Shown here: positions 1 through 11,769 of the stretch, piece by piece
Position numbering within the stretch: the first letter of the stretch is position 1
Layout of the letters: every line of letters starts with the position of its first letter
NCBI RefSeq assembly: GCF_020509005.1
Contig: NC_063021.1
Span: forward strand, 620,001-684,000
Length of the DNA: 64,000 bases
Source of the DNA: Fulvia fulva
Lineage: Eukaryota > Ascomycota > Dothideomycetes > Mycosphaerellales > Mycosphaerellaceae
Direction: 5' to 3'
Made by a program: the position numbers and the translations under genes
Notes under the pieces: model-generated
Told to the model about the DNA's origin: nothing
Database searches by the model: none
Seen by the model: only the letters and a program-made list of their open reading frames with translations

Positions 1-2930
1 GTAGGTATCGGTAACTAGGTATTTAACCTTCTCGATATAGCCTTAAAGGTTCAGTTTAATGTCTATAGCTTTAGTAATAATTGTTAGTACTTAGGAGCTA
101 TTACCTAGGCCTAGTATAAAGGGCTTAATATCGTAGAGCGGGAGTTTATATTTTTACGTAAAGGAAGTATTTACGAGCTTAGAGTTAGTACTATTATTAA
201 GGAAGGTATATATATATATTCTATTTGCCCTACTCTCTACTATAAAGTAATACGAGACTTCGGGTCCTTTATCTACTTCTATAGAAGAGGGCGTGCTCGC
301 TCGGGCTTATAAGGAAAACGTCTATACGGTACGGGTATATTTATAAGGTTCGTAAGGGTATAAGACTTCCTAAGGCGGACTATTATCTATTACGCTCAAA
401 TAATAGCTTAGGCATTTCCCGCCGGTGCTTTAGTAACCGTAAGGCCGTTATTATTAGCCTTCTTCTTAGGACGCTCGTATAGGTTAAGTAGGTAGCCGGG
501 GGCGCCTAAGACGTAGCCGGTACCCCGGTAGCGTAGGTAGCTACCGCTAGTAATAATCTAAGTACGCTAATCTTATATAAGTTATATAAGGTTCTTATAC
601 TAATTAGGGCGGTCCTTCTACGGAAGGAGCGGCTGATTAGTATAAGGAGAGCGGCCGAGAGGTGTACCGTTATCTAAAGGGAGTGTCGGTAGTATAATCT
701 ACCCTACTATAGGAGGTACCGATACCGTACCGTTACCCTTAGGTATAGTCGTCTTCTTGTCCTTCCTCTCGTCGCTCTTAGTACGTAGTAGGTCATATTC
801 AAGTTAAGCTAGCTCGCTCTCTAGGCGGTAGTATTGCCGAGTAAGCTCCTTAACCGACTTCGCGTTAGGTAGTACGACTAGTCGATTACGGTACTTAACG
901 CTTAGCTTCTTCTTAAGCTCGATAACCTCGTACTTACGGCTCGCGCCTTATAGGAGCTAGGCGCGCTTACGTTAGAACTTAGTATAGAACTCGGAGAACT
1001 TGTTATTCTCTACTATCTTAAGCGCGTCTATATTATTACGCGCGGTACCCTTAGGATTATAGTCGCCGAAGTTCTTATCTAGGAAACGTAGGTATTTCTT
1101 TACGCTCTTAAATAGCCGGCTCGCGGAGGGAACCTTAGAGAAGACGATCTTCTAGGGAATATAGTTACGGAGTATAGAGTATACTAACCCTATAGTAGTT
1201 TCTTATACGAAACGTAGGGCGGATAGTACGTCCTTAAAGATAGAAGCGGCAAGCTTATTACCGAGTTAAGTAGTCTACTTATTAAGTGTCGGCGAGTCTT
1301 TACTACCTATATTCTCTCCTAAGAATTTGGGCTTAGGTACTTCGACACGGGAACTCGTCTTAAAGTCTTCTACTTTAGTTCGGTCATAGCGTACGATATC
1401 TACGCTACTGTCTATAATCTCGAAGTCGTCGTCGTCGACGATAACGGTCTCTTATCTCTTTCTTGATCTCTTGTCCTTACCCTTACTCTTACGGCGCGGA
1501 CGCTCCTCGAAATTAGAATTAGAGTCTAAGGACGAGTCGGAGGAATCGGGGTCGGAGGAGTTATTAGCGAATCGCTCCTTACGTTACTTCCGCGTAGGCT
1601 TCGTAGCGGGTTATTTAGCGTACTATTTAGCTAGTTTATCGCCGCGTCGACATCGTAACTCGGAGAGGGAGCGGGCGCTACGCTCCTTAGGTTTCTCGGT
1701 AGTACGGCTACGCTTAGCTTCCTCGAGATCCTGTTTAAGCGTAGCGATAGTCTACTATAGCCCTACTACGTCGGTAGCCGTAGGGGCGGAGTCGTCCGGT
1801 ACGAGTGTTTCTAGTTTAGCGACTTTGACTTTAAATATATCGACTTCCTTTTCGGCTCTCTTAGTAGAGCTATACTAGTTATTAGCCTGCTTCCTATACT
1901 TAGTAACGTCCTAGTTAGCCTTTATAAGGTCCTTGTTAGCTTGTTCTAGGTCCTACTTATATTCCTACTTATACTTTTCCGTATATTATAGTTCGGTATA
2001 TACTTCCTAAAACTTCTTCTTATTTAGCTCGTTAGCTTAATATAGCGCCGCCCTATCTAGGATAGCTTAGCGGTAATTAGCCTCGAGTTTATAAAGGGCG
2101 TAGGCAATTGCCTCTAGTTAGTTCTAGACGTAGTCGTAAAACTAAGTCGCGTTAAGTAACCGTAGTTAGTCGAGTAGGATACGGTATATCCCGGTACGAC
2201 CGCGGTCGTCTATATAGTTAATAGCAAAGTCCTTACGAGTATTATCGGTTAACCTATTCTTATCGAGGTGGTCTATAATATCGCCCTCGTAGAGTAATAC
2301 TACGAGGTCAAAAGTGTCTATAATTTCGGGTTAGGTATCCTCTCCTTCCTCCTCTTCTAGGAGCCTATCGAGAACCGCGCGTTCCTTATTAGCGTACTTA
2401 GTAAAGGAATCTAGTAGGACGGTGTCGTCGGACTAGGTGTGCTAATCGGATCGCGTAAAAAGTTCTAAGTTTCGAGTTAGTCGCGCGCGGCGCTCGATAC
2501 GTTAAGTATTCGCGCCGCCGACGCCGCTAGGGTAACCGGTACCCTATAGCCTAGCTATAATGTAGTGATACGCCTTCTTAGCGTCTTAATCTAGGGAGAA
2601 AGAGAGAGTACTACGCTACTTTCACGCTAGTACGAGTCGGGAATTTCGAGGAGTCGTAATATCGCGATTTCTAGAGTCTTAAGCGGCGCTAAATATAGTA
2701 GCGTCCTTAATATAAGCTATCGAAGTGTTACGAGACTATAGTACGAGAGTATAAGGGTATAGTATTAACGAAGTCGATAGCTAAAGAGAGAAGAGAGTCT
2801 AAGAACGAGGCCTATACTTAAAGGCCGAGGTACCGGGCGTCGGCATCGGGCCGAGCTTAGTCATCCGGGTCACGTGATCAGGTGTCACGTGATCAGATTC
2901 GAATCCTTCACTTACGGAGCGGCCGTGACA
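1..2930 (-). mobile_element. RIP-degraded LTR retroelement fragment, probably the gag side
   Basis: The whole stretch is TpA-rich with almost no CpA or TpG, the RIP signature. Its right edge ends in a TG..CA-type terminus: on the minus strand it begins TGTCACGGCCGCTCC at 2,930. This fits the 5' LTR of an element running leftward out of the window. On the minus strand around 780-960 the translation, ignoring TAG stops, is rich in Glu, Lys, Arg and Leu and looks like a coiled coil, as in a gag protein. No zinc knuckle or reverse transcriptase could be recognised. Family assignment (Ty3/gypsy-like) is inference only; the other LTR is outside the window. Confidence 0.42.
2840..2930 (-). repeat. 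LTR terminus with duplicated CACGTGATC motif
   Basis: This short stretch is less RIP-mutated than its surroundings. It holds two copies of CACGTGATCAG about 15 bp apart (near 2,872 and 2,887), each with a CACGTG E-box core, followed by the TGTCAC terminus on the minus strand. Position at the element edge suggests LTR promoter (U3) sequence. The inner LTR boundary could not be placed. Confidence 0.4.
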
Positions 2931-5900
2931 GTAAGAAAGGTCCTTAGATCTTATTCCTAACTACTATCTTCCTAGAATATAATATATATTAAGAAGAAGA
3001 GAACTCGACTACCTACTTTAAGGAGGATACTAAGAGAGAAGTCCTCTATAGAAGAACTTAAGAAAATAGTAAAGAAACTCAGCTCTAACATACTATTACT
3101 CTAGAAGAACTAGGCCTAGTCTTATACCTCTAAAATAAAGAAGACTAGAAAAGGGTTTTCCGCCTAAGAGTTACGTAACTTATATAGCTCATCCCTAGAG
3201 ATAATATCTAATAATAATAAGTATAATAAAGTAGCTTACTTAACTATAGAAGTCTAAGGCAAGTTCCCCTCGTTAGAGTAGTTACTTAACTCCTATACTT
3301 CATCCTATATAACTAACTAAAGCTACCTTTTTAGATCTATAACTCCCTTAATAAGGAAGAAATAGATCAAAGTAGGAGGTAGGTTCTTATTAGCTACTTA
3401 TATTAGGAATGTAGAGATGAGTAGGAGAGCTAGTAGAAAAGTTATTTTAGAAGATGTCCTACTTATACCTAAGCTAGGAGTAAACCTAGTTTTATAGAAC
3501 TAGTTTAGTAAGTAGTTTAGTGTTCAACCTCTATTATTTTCTCTTAATCCCCCTCTAGTAAGACTGTTATCTAGAGAAAGCTCCTTAGGGGGGGTTCTAC
3601 TTATTAATAAGATTTCTCCTCTCCTATAAGAACGGGTACATTACTTATTATGTGTACTACTAATAGAAAATGCCTTTGTGACTACTTAATTAGAGACCGA
3701 CCTAAAGTAGTAGAAGCTTTAGTATAAAAGATTTGTACACTTTAGGAAGAATTTGCTCTAGAATCTTAATAAGGTAATAGACTTGAAAGAACCTATTCCT
3801 ATCCCTAAGGATAGCTTTCACTAGTGTAGAGTATGTTTAATAGTAAAGATAAAGAAGTACAAAGGTAAAGTTATAGAGAGAAGACCTAAAAGACTTGCCC
3901 TTATATCTATTGACATATATAGCCTACTACTAATCTTAAGACTAGGATTCAAATACTAGCTTAAGATTATTAACAACTTCTCTAGGAAGAAGTAGACCTT
4001 TCCTCTTAGGAAAAGAGAAGATGGTCTAGTTGCTCTCTAGAACTAGAAGATTAAAGTAGAGAGGAAATCATGAGCGTAGGTAAAAGTAGTAAGACTTAAT
4101 AATATAAAAGAACTTGTTATATTAGTAAAGTAGTAGAAGAAGGATTTAGGGATTAGGCTCGAGCCGACTAAGGCATACAACTCTCTATAGAATAGACTAG
4201 TTAAGAGGTCAATACAAACCTTAGAGAACTCTATAAGGGCAATGCTTAAAGAGGCTAGAATACCGGTTAAATTTTGGCCTAAAGCACTAGAGGCCTAAAC
4301 TTATATAAGGAACAAACCGCTAAATAGCCCGGATTACGATAGGTTTAAGGTTTCACTAGATAAGGCTTTTAATAGTATCAAACCGACTATTAACTATTTG
4401 AAAGTTTAGGGATACAAAGCTATTATCTATATAGACATAAGATCCTAACCTTAATAGGCAAGAAGTGACAAGCTAATAAATAGGGGTAAATAAGTAGTGT
4501 TTATTAGGTATATTAAAAATATACCTAAAGCCTAGCTCTTTTAGGAACTAGACATAAGAGCTGTTAAACAATATATATATAGAGACTTCTTTAAGGACTA
4601 GCCTAGAGGTAATATAGGTCTTAATGTTCTAATATTAAATCTACTAAGTAGTGTACTAGCTAGGAAGCCCTTAGGAAGGCCGAGGAAGAACGTATCCTTA
4701 GGACAATCTACCTACTATTTAGGCGTCTATTAAAGCACCCCCGAAATAGATTAGCTAATTAAGACCCCTAAAGTCGTCTAGCCGAGAAAGCTGTTTATAT
4801 AACTTCCCTAACCTCCGGAGAACGTAGGGGAATTTCAGAAAATTGATTAGCTAATTAAGACAAGCTCCCTAGTTCCCTAGGAAATAGACGTTACTAGGTC
4901 ATAAGTAACGGTCCCTAAATCATGCCTTAGAAAGAGAAAGGCTAACTATGATATTAAGGGCTATGACATAAAATAGAAAGCCCTAAAATCTATAGTCCCT
5001 AGGCCCGAACTAACTACTAAAGTAGGAGAAGTAATAGACCTCTTAGAGAACCTTGCTACTTTTTACTAAGCTTTCTTTATAGCTATGTAATTAGTAGACA
5101 GTTCAATACTATAGGATAGCGAATTCCTAGAAGAAGTTAAGGAAATGGCCTTTATAGTAACTATAGAAGCTATTATATATAAGTAAGAGGTCCTAATTCC
5201 AAAATCCTATAAGGATGCTATCAATAATAGGCAATAGGAACATCTTTAGAAGGAAGCAATCCAAAAGAAACTAGATACTCTATAGACTAATAACACCTAG
5301 GAAAATTCTGTTCTACTAAAAAGAGCAAATCTAGTTACATTAAGATAGGTCTTTAATATTAAGAGAAGTATTAGTAGAGCTACTAAAAGGTTCAAGGCTA
5401 GATTAGTTATAAGGGGCTTCTTATAGAAGTTTAGTATTGACTTTATAGAGACATTTACACCTATAGTAAGATAGGACACCCTTAGGGTGTTTATAGCTAT
5501 TATGTATAAGAAGGATCTTTATCTTCACTAAGTAGATATAAACAATACATTTATAGAAAGCACCCTCTATAAAGATATCTTTATATTACTACTACTAGGA
5601 GTTGAGCTTCTACTAAACAAAGTGTTCAAAATCCTTAAAAGCTTATATAGACTTAAGTAAGTAGCTAGAGATTACAATTAACTCTATATATCAAAGCTCA
5701 GAGAGATTAGATTCATATAGTTAGAAGTGGATCTATGCCTACTTATCTATAAGAAGAGGAAGATTATAATCCTTATATATATAGATAATATTCTAATTGC
5801 TATACTAAAGTTAAAAGATGTTCTCTAGTTTAAAAGAGAACTTAGTAAGATCTTTAAGATCAAAGATCTAGGTGAACCTAAAAAGATCCTTAGTATAAGA

Positions 5901-6053
5901 GTTATAAGGGATAGGAAGAGAGGAATCCTAAAACTTAACTAAGGACACTTTATTAGAAATAGCCTAGCTAAGATAGGAATGAATTATAAGAAGGTAGCAC
6001 CTACATACTTACCTATAGATAGCTATAATGCCCTTAAACCTTTAAGCTATATA
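2931..6053 (+). mobile_element. Ty1/copia retrotransposon, 5' part (protease, integrase, reverse transcriptase), RIP-inactivated
   Basis: Reading TAG as original CAG, the plus strand gives a typical copia polyprotein. A protease-end motif (ILEDVLLIPKLGVNLV) lies near 3,450. Integrase motifs (ISIDIY..., NNFSRKK, and FWPKALEA) lie at 3,900-4,300. The reverse transcriptase (ARLVIRGF, FTPIVR, DINNTFIE, YIDNILIA) spans 5,340-5,960. The frame breaks after NALKPLS because LINE D is inserted there, and the polyprotein resumes at 11,580 and 16,582. The 5' LTR is not recognisable, possibly lost where the 1-2,930 element abuts. Family identification is strong; no intact frame survives. Confidence 0.82.
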
Positions 6054-9000
6054 AATAAATAAATACATTTATAATGCCTATCTAGCTCCTAAAAGGTCTA
6101 CGAGACCGGGGGCTATTAAGGAAGAGAGATAGGAAAACCGTCGTACGGGGAAAACCCCTCTTTAGGTATTAGTAAGTTCTATCTATTACTTATCGGTCAA
6201 TCTATTGTACTAGAAGCGGTAAGTACTAGGTAGTTAGCCGCCCCGGAGTACTAATCTGCCCGGTACCTAGGAACGAGTATTAGTAGCTAGCCGACTATCG
6301 AGTAGATGATAGGTCGACTATTAGTAGAGGCGGGTCGCCTATCGAGTAGGAGACAGGTCGACCGTCGAGCGGAAAACGAGCTAGCCGTCGAGTAGACGAC
6401 GAGTCGACCCTTCCGGGCTCCTATACTCTATTAGTACTCCTATCGCTATTCCTCCTATACTCGGGGTCGCTATAGGCTACGGTCTACCCGCCTACGTAGT
6501 CTTCGGTACTACCGGAGTTCTACTACGTCTATAGGTAGGGCGCCTTCGAAGGCTTCCTAGAGCTCTTCCTCCTAGGCTATCTCCCCTATTCTTACTACTA
6601 TCTTACCCGCTATCTAGAACTACTATAGTAGGCCGGTCCGTATTACTATTCGTATCGCTACTCGTATCCTACGCGCTATACCTATTATATATTAGAAGTC
6701 TATAGCCCTAGTCTCGAGGCGTATTACCTACCGGGCTTCTATAAAGCGTAGATAGAATAGTACGACGTGTTTCGGCGTCTAGACACGTCTATATTTGTAT
6801 AGGCTACTATCTACTCCCGGTACCTTTCGGTAATATAGATAGTCCTTAAACCTAATATATTCCGAGCGGAGTAGTATCGCGACTATTACCTATAGGCGGG
6901 TAAGGGCTCGGAAGAGTATTACCCTATCTCGGCTAATAGGTCCTATCTTCGCCGCTACCTCGTCTTCTTGTCGGTATACTCGTCGCCGTAGTAGTTACCT
7001 ATTCGGGTACTATTCGTCTTTCTCCTAGCGCTCGTTCTAGATTCTCTATATATATCTACGGACCGCGTTCGCTATAGCCTTCCGTTCTTCGCGTCCCTAT
7101 CCCGCTCCTATTACTAGTATACTACTAGCTAGGGCCTATACTCGGAACTTTACTATCGGGGTTTATTACGTATCTAGCTACCGCTAGGCCTATGATCCTA
7201 TCTTCTTTTTAGGCGCTATAGATCGAAGGCGTGTCGTAATCGCCTAGTACGCCGCGCGGATATCGCTCCCTACCTTACTATTCGCCGTCTAGAGCGTATA
7301 GCCTATAGCGAGCTATTAGAGGTAGAGGTCTAGTAGCGCGATCTATATATCCGCTTCTAGGACCTACGTTAGTATAGTACGGTATACCCCGGTCGCCCTA
7401 CGTAAATATTTGTTCTATACGTTTTGAATCTACTTTGTCTAGCTAGTCGCGTAGGATAGATACTAGACTAGTACCCTAAAGGTGATCGCCGGTCGGACGA
7501 TAGAGCTATATAGCTAGCGTACCTTTACGAAGGCTACGCCCTATATAGAGGCCGCGAGGCGTATAACTAAGGCTTTATTCTAGTCTCCCCGCTACCGGAG
7601 CTACTTTAGATAGGCGTACTACCGGAGTTACGTATCTACTTAGAATCCTAGGAGCCGGATAGATAGCTATAGAGTAATCTAGCTTACGCCGGTCCCGGCC
7701 TCGATCGTAGCTTAGAGGTTATACTTCTTTAGGGTCCTCGTAGGGTAGATTATCTAGTACTTCTTAGGTACGAAGACTACCCCGTATCGCGCTACCTATT
7801 CGTTATATACCTCGAGCGCCGCTTCGAGTTAGCGGTAATTAGTCTCGGTTAAGTCGCTATATATTAGGATGTTTATATCGTCGATAAAGCCTATATAGGA
7901 GTTAGTACCGCCGGCGCTTCCCCTAAATAGCGGGAGGAGCGTAGAGGCGAAGAAAAGGAAGAGGATCGGAGAGAGCAATAAGCCCTACGGGATCCCCGTT
8001 TCTATAGGCCGTATCTAAGGTTTACGCTACTCCTCTAGGATAAGCTACGTAGACCGGTTACTAAGGAAGGACTTGACGAACGCGACGAGCTAGTTAGGTA
8101 GACCTTTCGCCTAGAGGTTATAGAGTAGTCGGGCGTAGGAAACTTTGTCGAACGCCCCTAAAATATCGAGGGATAGTAGGGTAGCGACCTATTATCGGCG
8201 TATTACCTAGATTATATAAACCTATTCCGTAACGAGTTCTAGGGCGGTCGTCGTAGACCGCCCTAGTCGGGCTCCTATCTACTCGGCTAGGAGGAGCTAG
8301 TACTCCTCGGCTAGCTTAGAGATACGATCGGCTACGATACGCTCTAGCGCCTTACCGATTGTACTAAGTAGGGCTATCGGGCGGTAGGTCTTCCTAACGT
8401 CGTATCTAGACTTACCCTCCTTACGGAGGACGACTATACTCGAGTACTAGAAGGGGGTCGGTACGTATAACTACTAGAGGTATACCGTAAATAGCCCCGC
8501 GAGGTACGGGGCGAGCGTCTAGCGGTAGTACTTAAGGAATCGGTTAGGGATCTTATCTAGTCCTAGGGCCTTATCTAGTAGCGCCGCTTTTAGTACTATT
8601 AGTACCTCCGCCTCCGTTACTTCTTAGCTAGTCTCGAGCTCCGTTAGGTATACGAAGCCTTCGATATTATCGAGTCGGGTAGTAACCGGAGGAGGGAAGA
8701 ACGCCTCTACTAGCGCGTCGGCTCTACCTTACTAGGCTTCCTAGAGGACTCCTTACCTATTACGGATAGAGAGGAACTATAGTAGTAGTAGCGGCGTCTC
8801 CGGCTTCCTCGTACGTACCTACTTAGCGAGCTTCTAGACCTTACTTCGGTCTCCTATAACTTTACGGACGGCATTACGCTACGTAATATTACCCTAGCGC
8901 CTAATAATCCTACCCTTCTCGTTATCTAGTCGGTAGTATCGGGCGTATATAGCGTCCTATTTTATCTCGTTCTACCGGCGCCGCGCTACTACCGTTATAC

Positions 9001-11564
9001 GGACTACGTCTACGTATTCCTACGACTAGGCTAGCGACGCGTACTTCGAGGGTCGGGTATAGGGGATCTTATCCCGGATTACTCTTACTATATACTACTA
9101 TAGGCTCCCTACCGCCGTATCGATTTCCGCCTCTAAGCGGAGGGGTACCGGCGGTACGAGGGCTATTATTCGTTCTTATAGTACCTTATTAATCTCCTTC
9201 TAGTCCGCTCTCTTCTACTAAGGCCGTAGTTCGAGGGCTAGTAGCGCCTATAGGTATATTACGTCGAACGTCGTATAGATAGCTAGGTAGTCTAGATAGC
9301 CGGTATCGAGTTCTAGGTCCGTATTATAGAAGATAGTCTACTAGGCTATCTACTATATTACGAAGGTTAGGTTAAGCGTCTAGGTTGTATTTTTCTACTA
9401 ATACGTAGCCGTATCTACGGGAAGTACTAGGCTAAGGCCGAATACTTCTACTAGACCGATAAGCGCGTCTACGGCGCTATAGGCCGAGAGTACGCTATCG
9501 TCTCCCTATCTTAGGTAGTAGAGGTTAAGATCGCCGACTAGGATATATATATTAGCTTCCTCTTAGAGAGCTTCTTAGAGCTAGTAGAGGGTAGCCGACT
9601 AGCTATCGTCTTCTATCGAGCCCGGTACTAAGTACGGGTTATAGGCGTTATAGATAGCTACTATCTTACCGTCGGTAAGGCGTAGCCGTAGAGAGGCTAT
9701 ATCGCTAGAGTAGGTATAGGTCGTCTACGTTATTATCGCGATTTCTTTACTTACGTAGAAGTAGACCCGCGCTACCGGCTAGTTACCTTAGGGTACTATA
9801 AGGTAGTATCTCGGGTCTACGAGTATCGTCTTTCCGTTTATCTACTACTCTTAGATAGCAACTATATAGTACCGGCTAGGGTATAGTAGGCTAAGGAGTA
9901 GCTTCTAGGCCTTATCCTTACTCTTATAAGCGTTATACTATACGATAGTTAGCTAGGTAAGCGTACTATTTATAGTTAGACTATTATATTAGCTATAGTT
10001 CCGTATTCTACCTCCGTAGGTTTACTACTATATTGTCGTCCACGTCGCCCTCGCCCTCGCCTTCGTTATCCTATCGCGGGGCCGGCGTCGCTAGCGTAGC
10101 TACCGGTAAGGGCGCGCTACCTCCGTAGGGGCGGAATATCGTCGTATCGAGGCGCGTCTATCCGGGGCCCTAAGCCCGGAGGTCGGTAAGCGCTAGTCGG
10201 CCTACTCCGTATATTAAGCGTCTATCGCTATTTAGCCTCCTCTTCTTACTCCTATATATAACCGGCTAGAAGCCGTCGGCGTCGACTCTTAGACGGTATA
10301 GTACTATCGCTATTCCTCCTCTTTCCTAGCGTATACCTAGGCGCGCTCCTACCGCCTATTCCGCTACCTACCTCTTTACTCTATATCCGCCTATCTACGC
10401 CTTATAGTCCCCGCTATAGTTAGCGTACTTACTTATCTTAGGTTAGGGGTATTTACGGGTATTATATACCTTTACGTAGTAGCCGTAGTAGGTCTCCTAC
10501 CGATAATACTTTATAGTATACCCGAATCCCTAGTACTAGAAGTACTAGGTTACTATATAGGTATAGTCGTACTTTTTAACGTAGTAGTACGAGTAGGCTA
10601 GGACTAGTCCCTTCTCTATAGCCTAGATCCTCTAGCTATTATACTTAAACGCGAGTACGAGCGACGAGTATTTCTGCTCTATTCGTTCCGGCTTCTTTAG
10701 CTAGTACGCCCGGGTAATAACGAGGCCTAGGATAGTAGCCTAGTTATCCTTTACGATAGCCTCTCCTATCGCTACCGGGCTAGTATCTACTAGGAAGGTA
10801 TTAACTCGGACACCGTATATAAGGGCCTAGTATACTAGCGCGACCGGCGCTACGCTCTTTACGTTTAGTACCTCGACCGCCTAGGCTACGCTCTATAGTA
10901 GCGTCGGTCTCCCCGCTATAGTTACGAGCGTATAGCGTACGTCTCTACTCTTTAGCTTCTAGGCTATAATAATGTCTTATTTACTAGCCTAGCGCGCCTA
11001 CTCTACGAGGCGTTAGTACGATAGTACCGCTACCCGCTCTCTTTCTTTAGGGTTGTCTATATATTATGACCTCGCGCTAAACTAGCCTAACGCGGTACGT
11101 TAGTTACTCTACGGCTACTATAGCCGCTTAGGTATATATCGCCGGCCTAGCTCTTCCTAGCGCCTAGATCTCCCGTAGGAGGTCCGCGTTCGTCACTTCC
11201 TTTACTAGCGCTAGCGCCTTCGTCGCCCGTAGTAGCTCCTAGATCGCTTTGGCTAAGCTCTCGAGGAGGCTACGGGTCGCGCGTTCGTAGGGCAGATTAG
11301 CGCTCGCGAGGGTAGCTATAATTTCGTATAAAATCGCGGTAGATTCTACCGTGTCTATACCGTGTTTTATATACTAGTTCTTCTAGTTAGTAGCTTGTAG
11401 TTGTTATAGTCGTTATAGTAGATAGTCTCCGTGTTCTGTTTCTTCCGGGCGCGTCGTCGCTCTACGCGTTTCCCTTTGTTCGCCGCCTTTCGAGGGCGCT
11501 CTTTACTTTTACGACGCTATCGCCCCTTCGTTTATTATTGTGTTTCTAAGCTCTATGCCTATAT
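6054..11564 (-). mobile_element. LINE D: non-LTR retrotransposon, RIP-degraded, inserted in copia
   Basis: The element is flanked by a 15-bp target duplication, CCTTTAAGCTATATA, at 6,039-6,053 and 11,565-11,579. Its minus-strand 3' end borders a short AATA-rich tail at 6,054-6,066. On the minus strand the reverse transcriptase active site reads GFIDDINIL near 7,900, and an endonuclease-type motif (VLVGDLNLYYL) lies near 9,520. Stops are frequent and the sequence is heavily RIP-mutated. At about 5.5 kb it has full-length LINE size. It resembles LINE A in domain order but is a different family at nucleotide level. A zinc-knuckle gag and an RNase H may be present but could not be confirmed. Confidence 0.8.
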
Positions 11565-11769
11565 CCTTTAAGCTATATAGATAAGAGGTATATTAGATTG
11601 ATAGATTTGTCATTCCCCTGTTCTAGGACCCTATCCGGCCTATGCAGGTATATATCTATTGTTATGTACAAAGGGAAACCCGAATAGGTGAAAACCCTTC
11701 CCGCCCCCGACTACTCCTTGTCTAGATTAGCTTTCCCTCTGAACGTGCGTAGTCCATGTCACTACCCCG

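Noticed and set aside
1471..1878. 135-codon open frame on the plus strand
   Set aside because: It lies in RIP-mutated DNA on the strand opposite to the inferred element, is Ser/Leu/Arg-biased, and has no domain; a chance frame.
2890..2905. GATTCGAATCC, resembling a tRNA T-loop
   Set aside because: No matching acceptor, D or anticodon arms could be found around it; it is part of an LTR end.
5297..5479. 60-codon minus-strand frame
   Set aside because: Antisense shadow of the copia reverse transcriptase.
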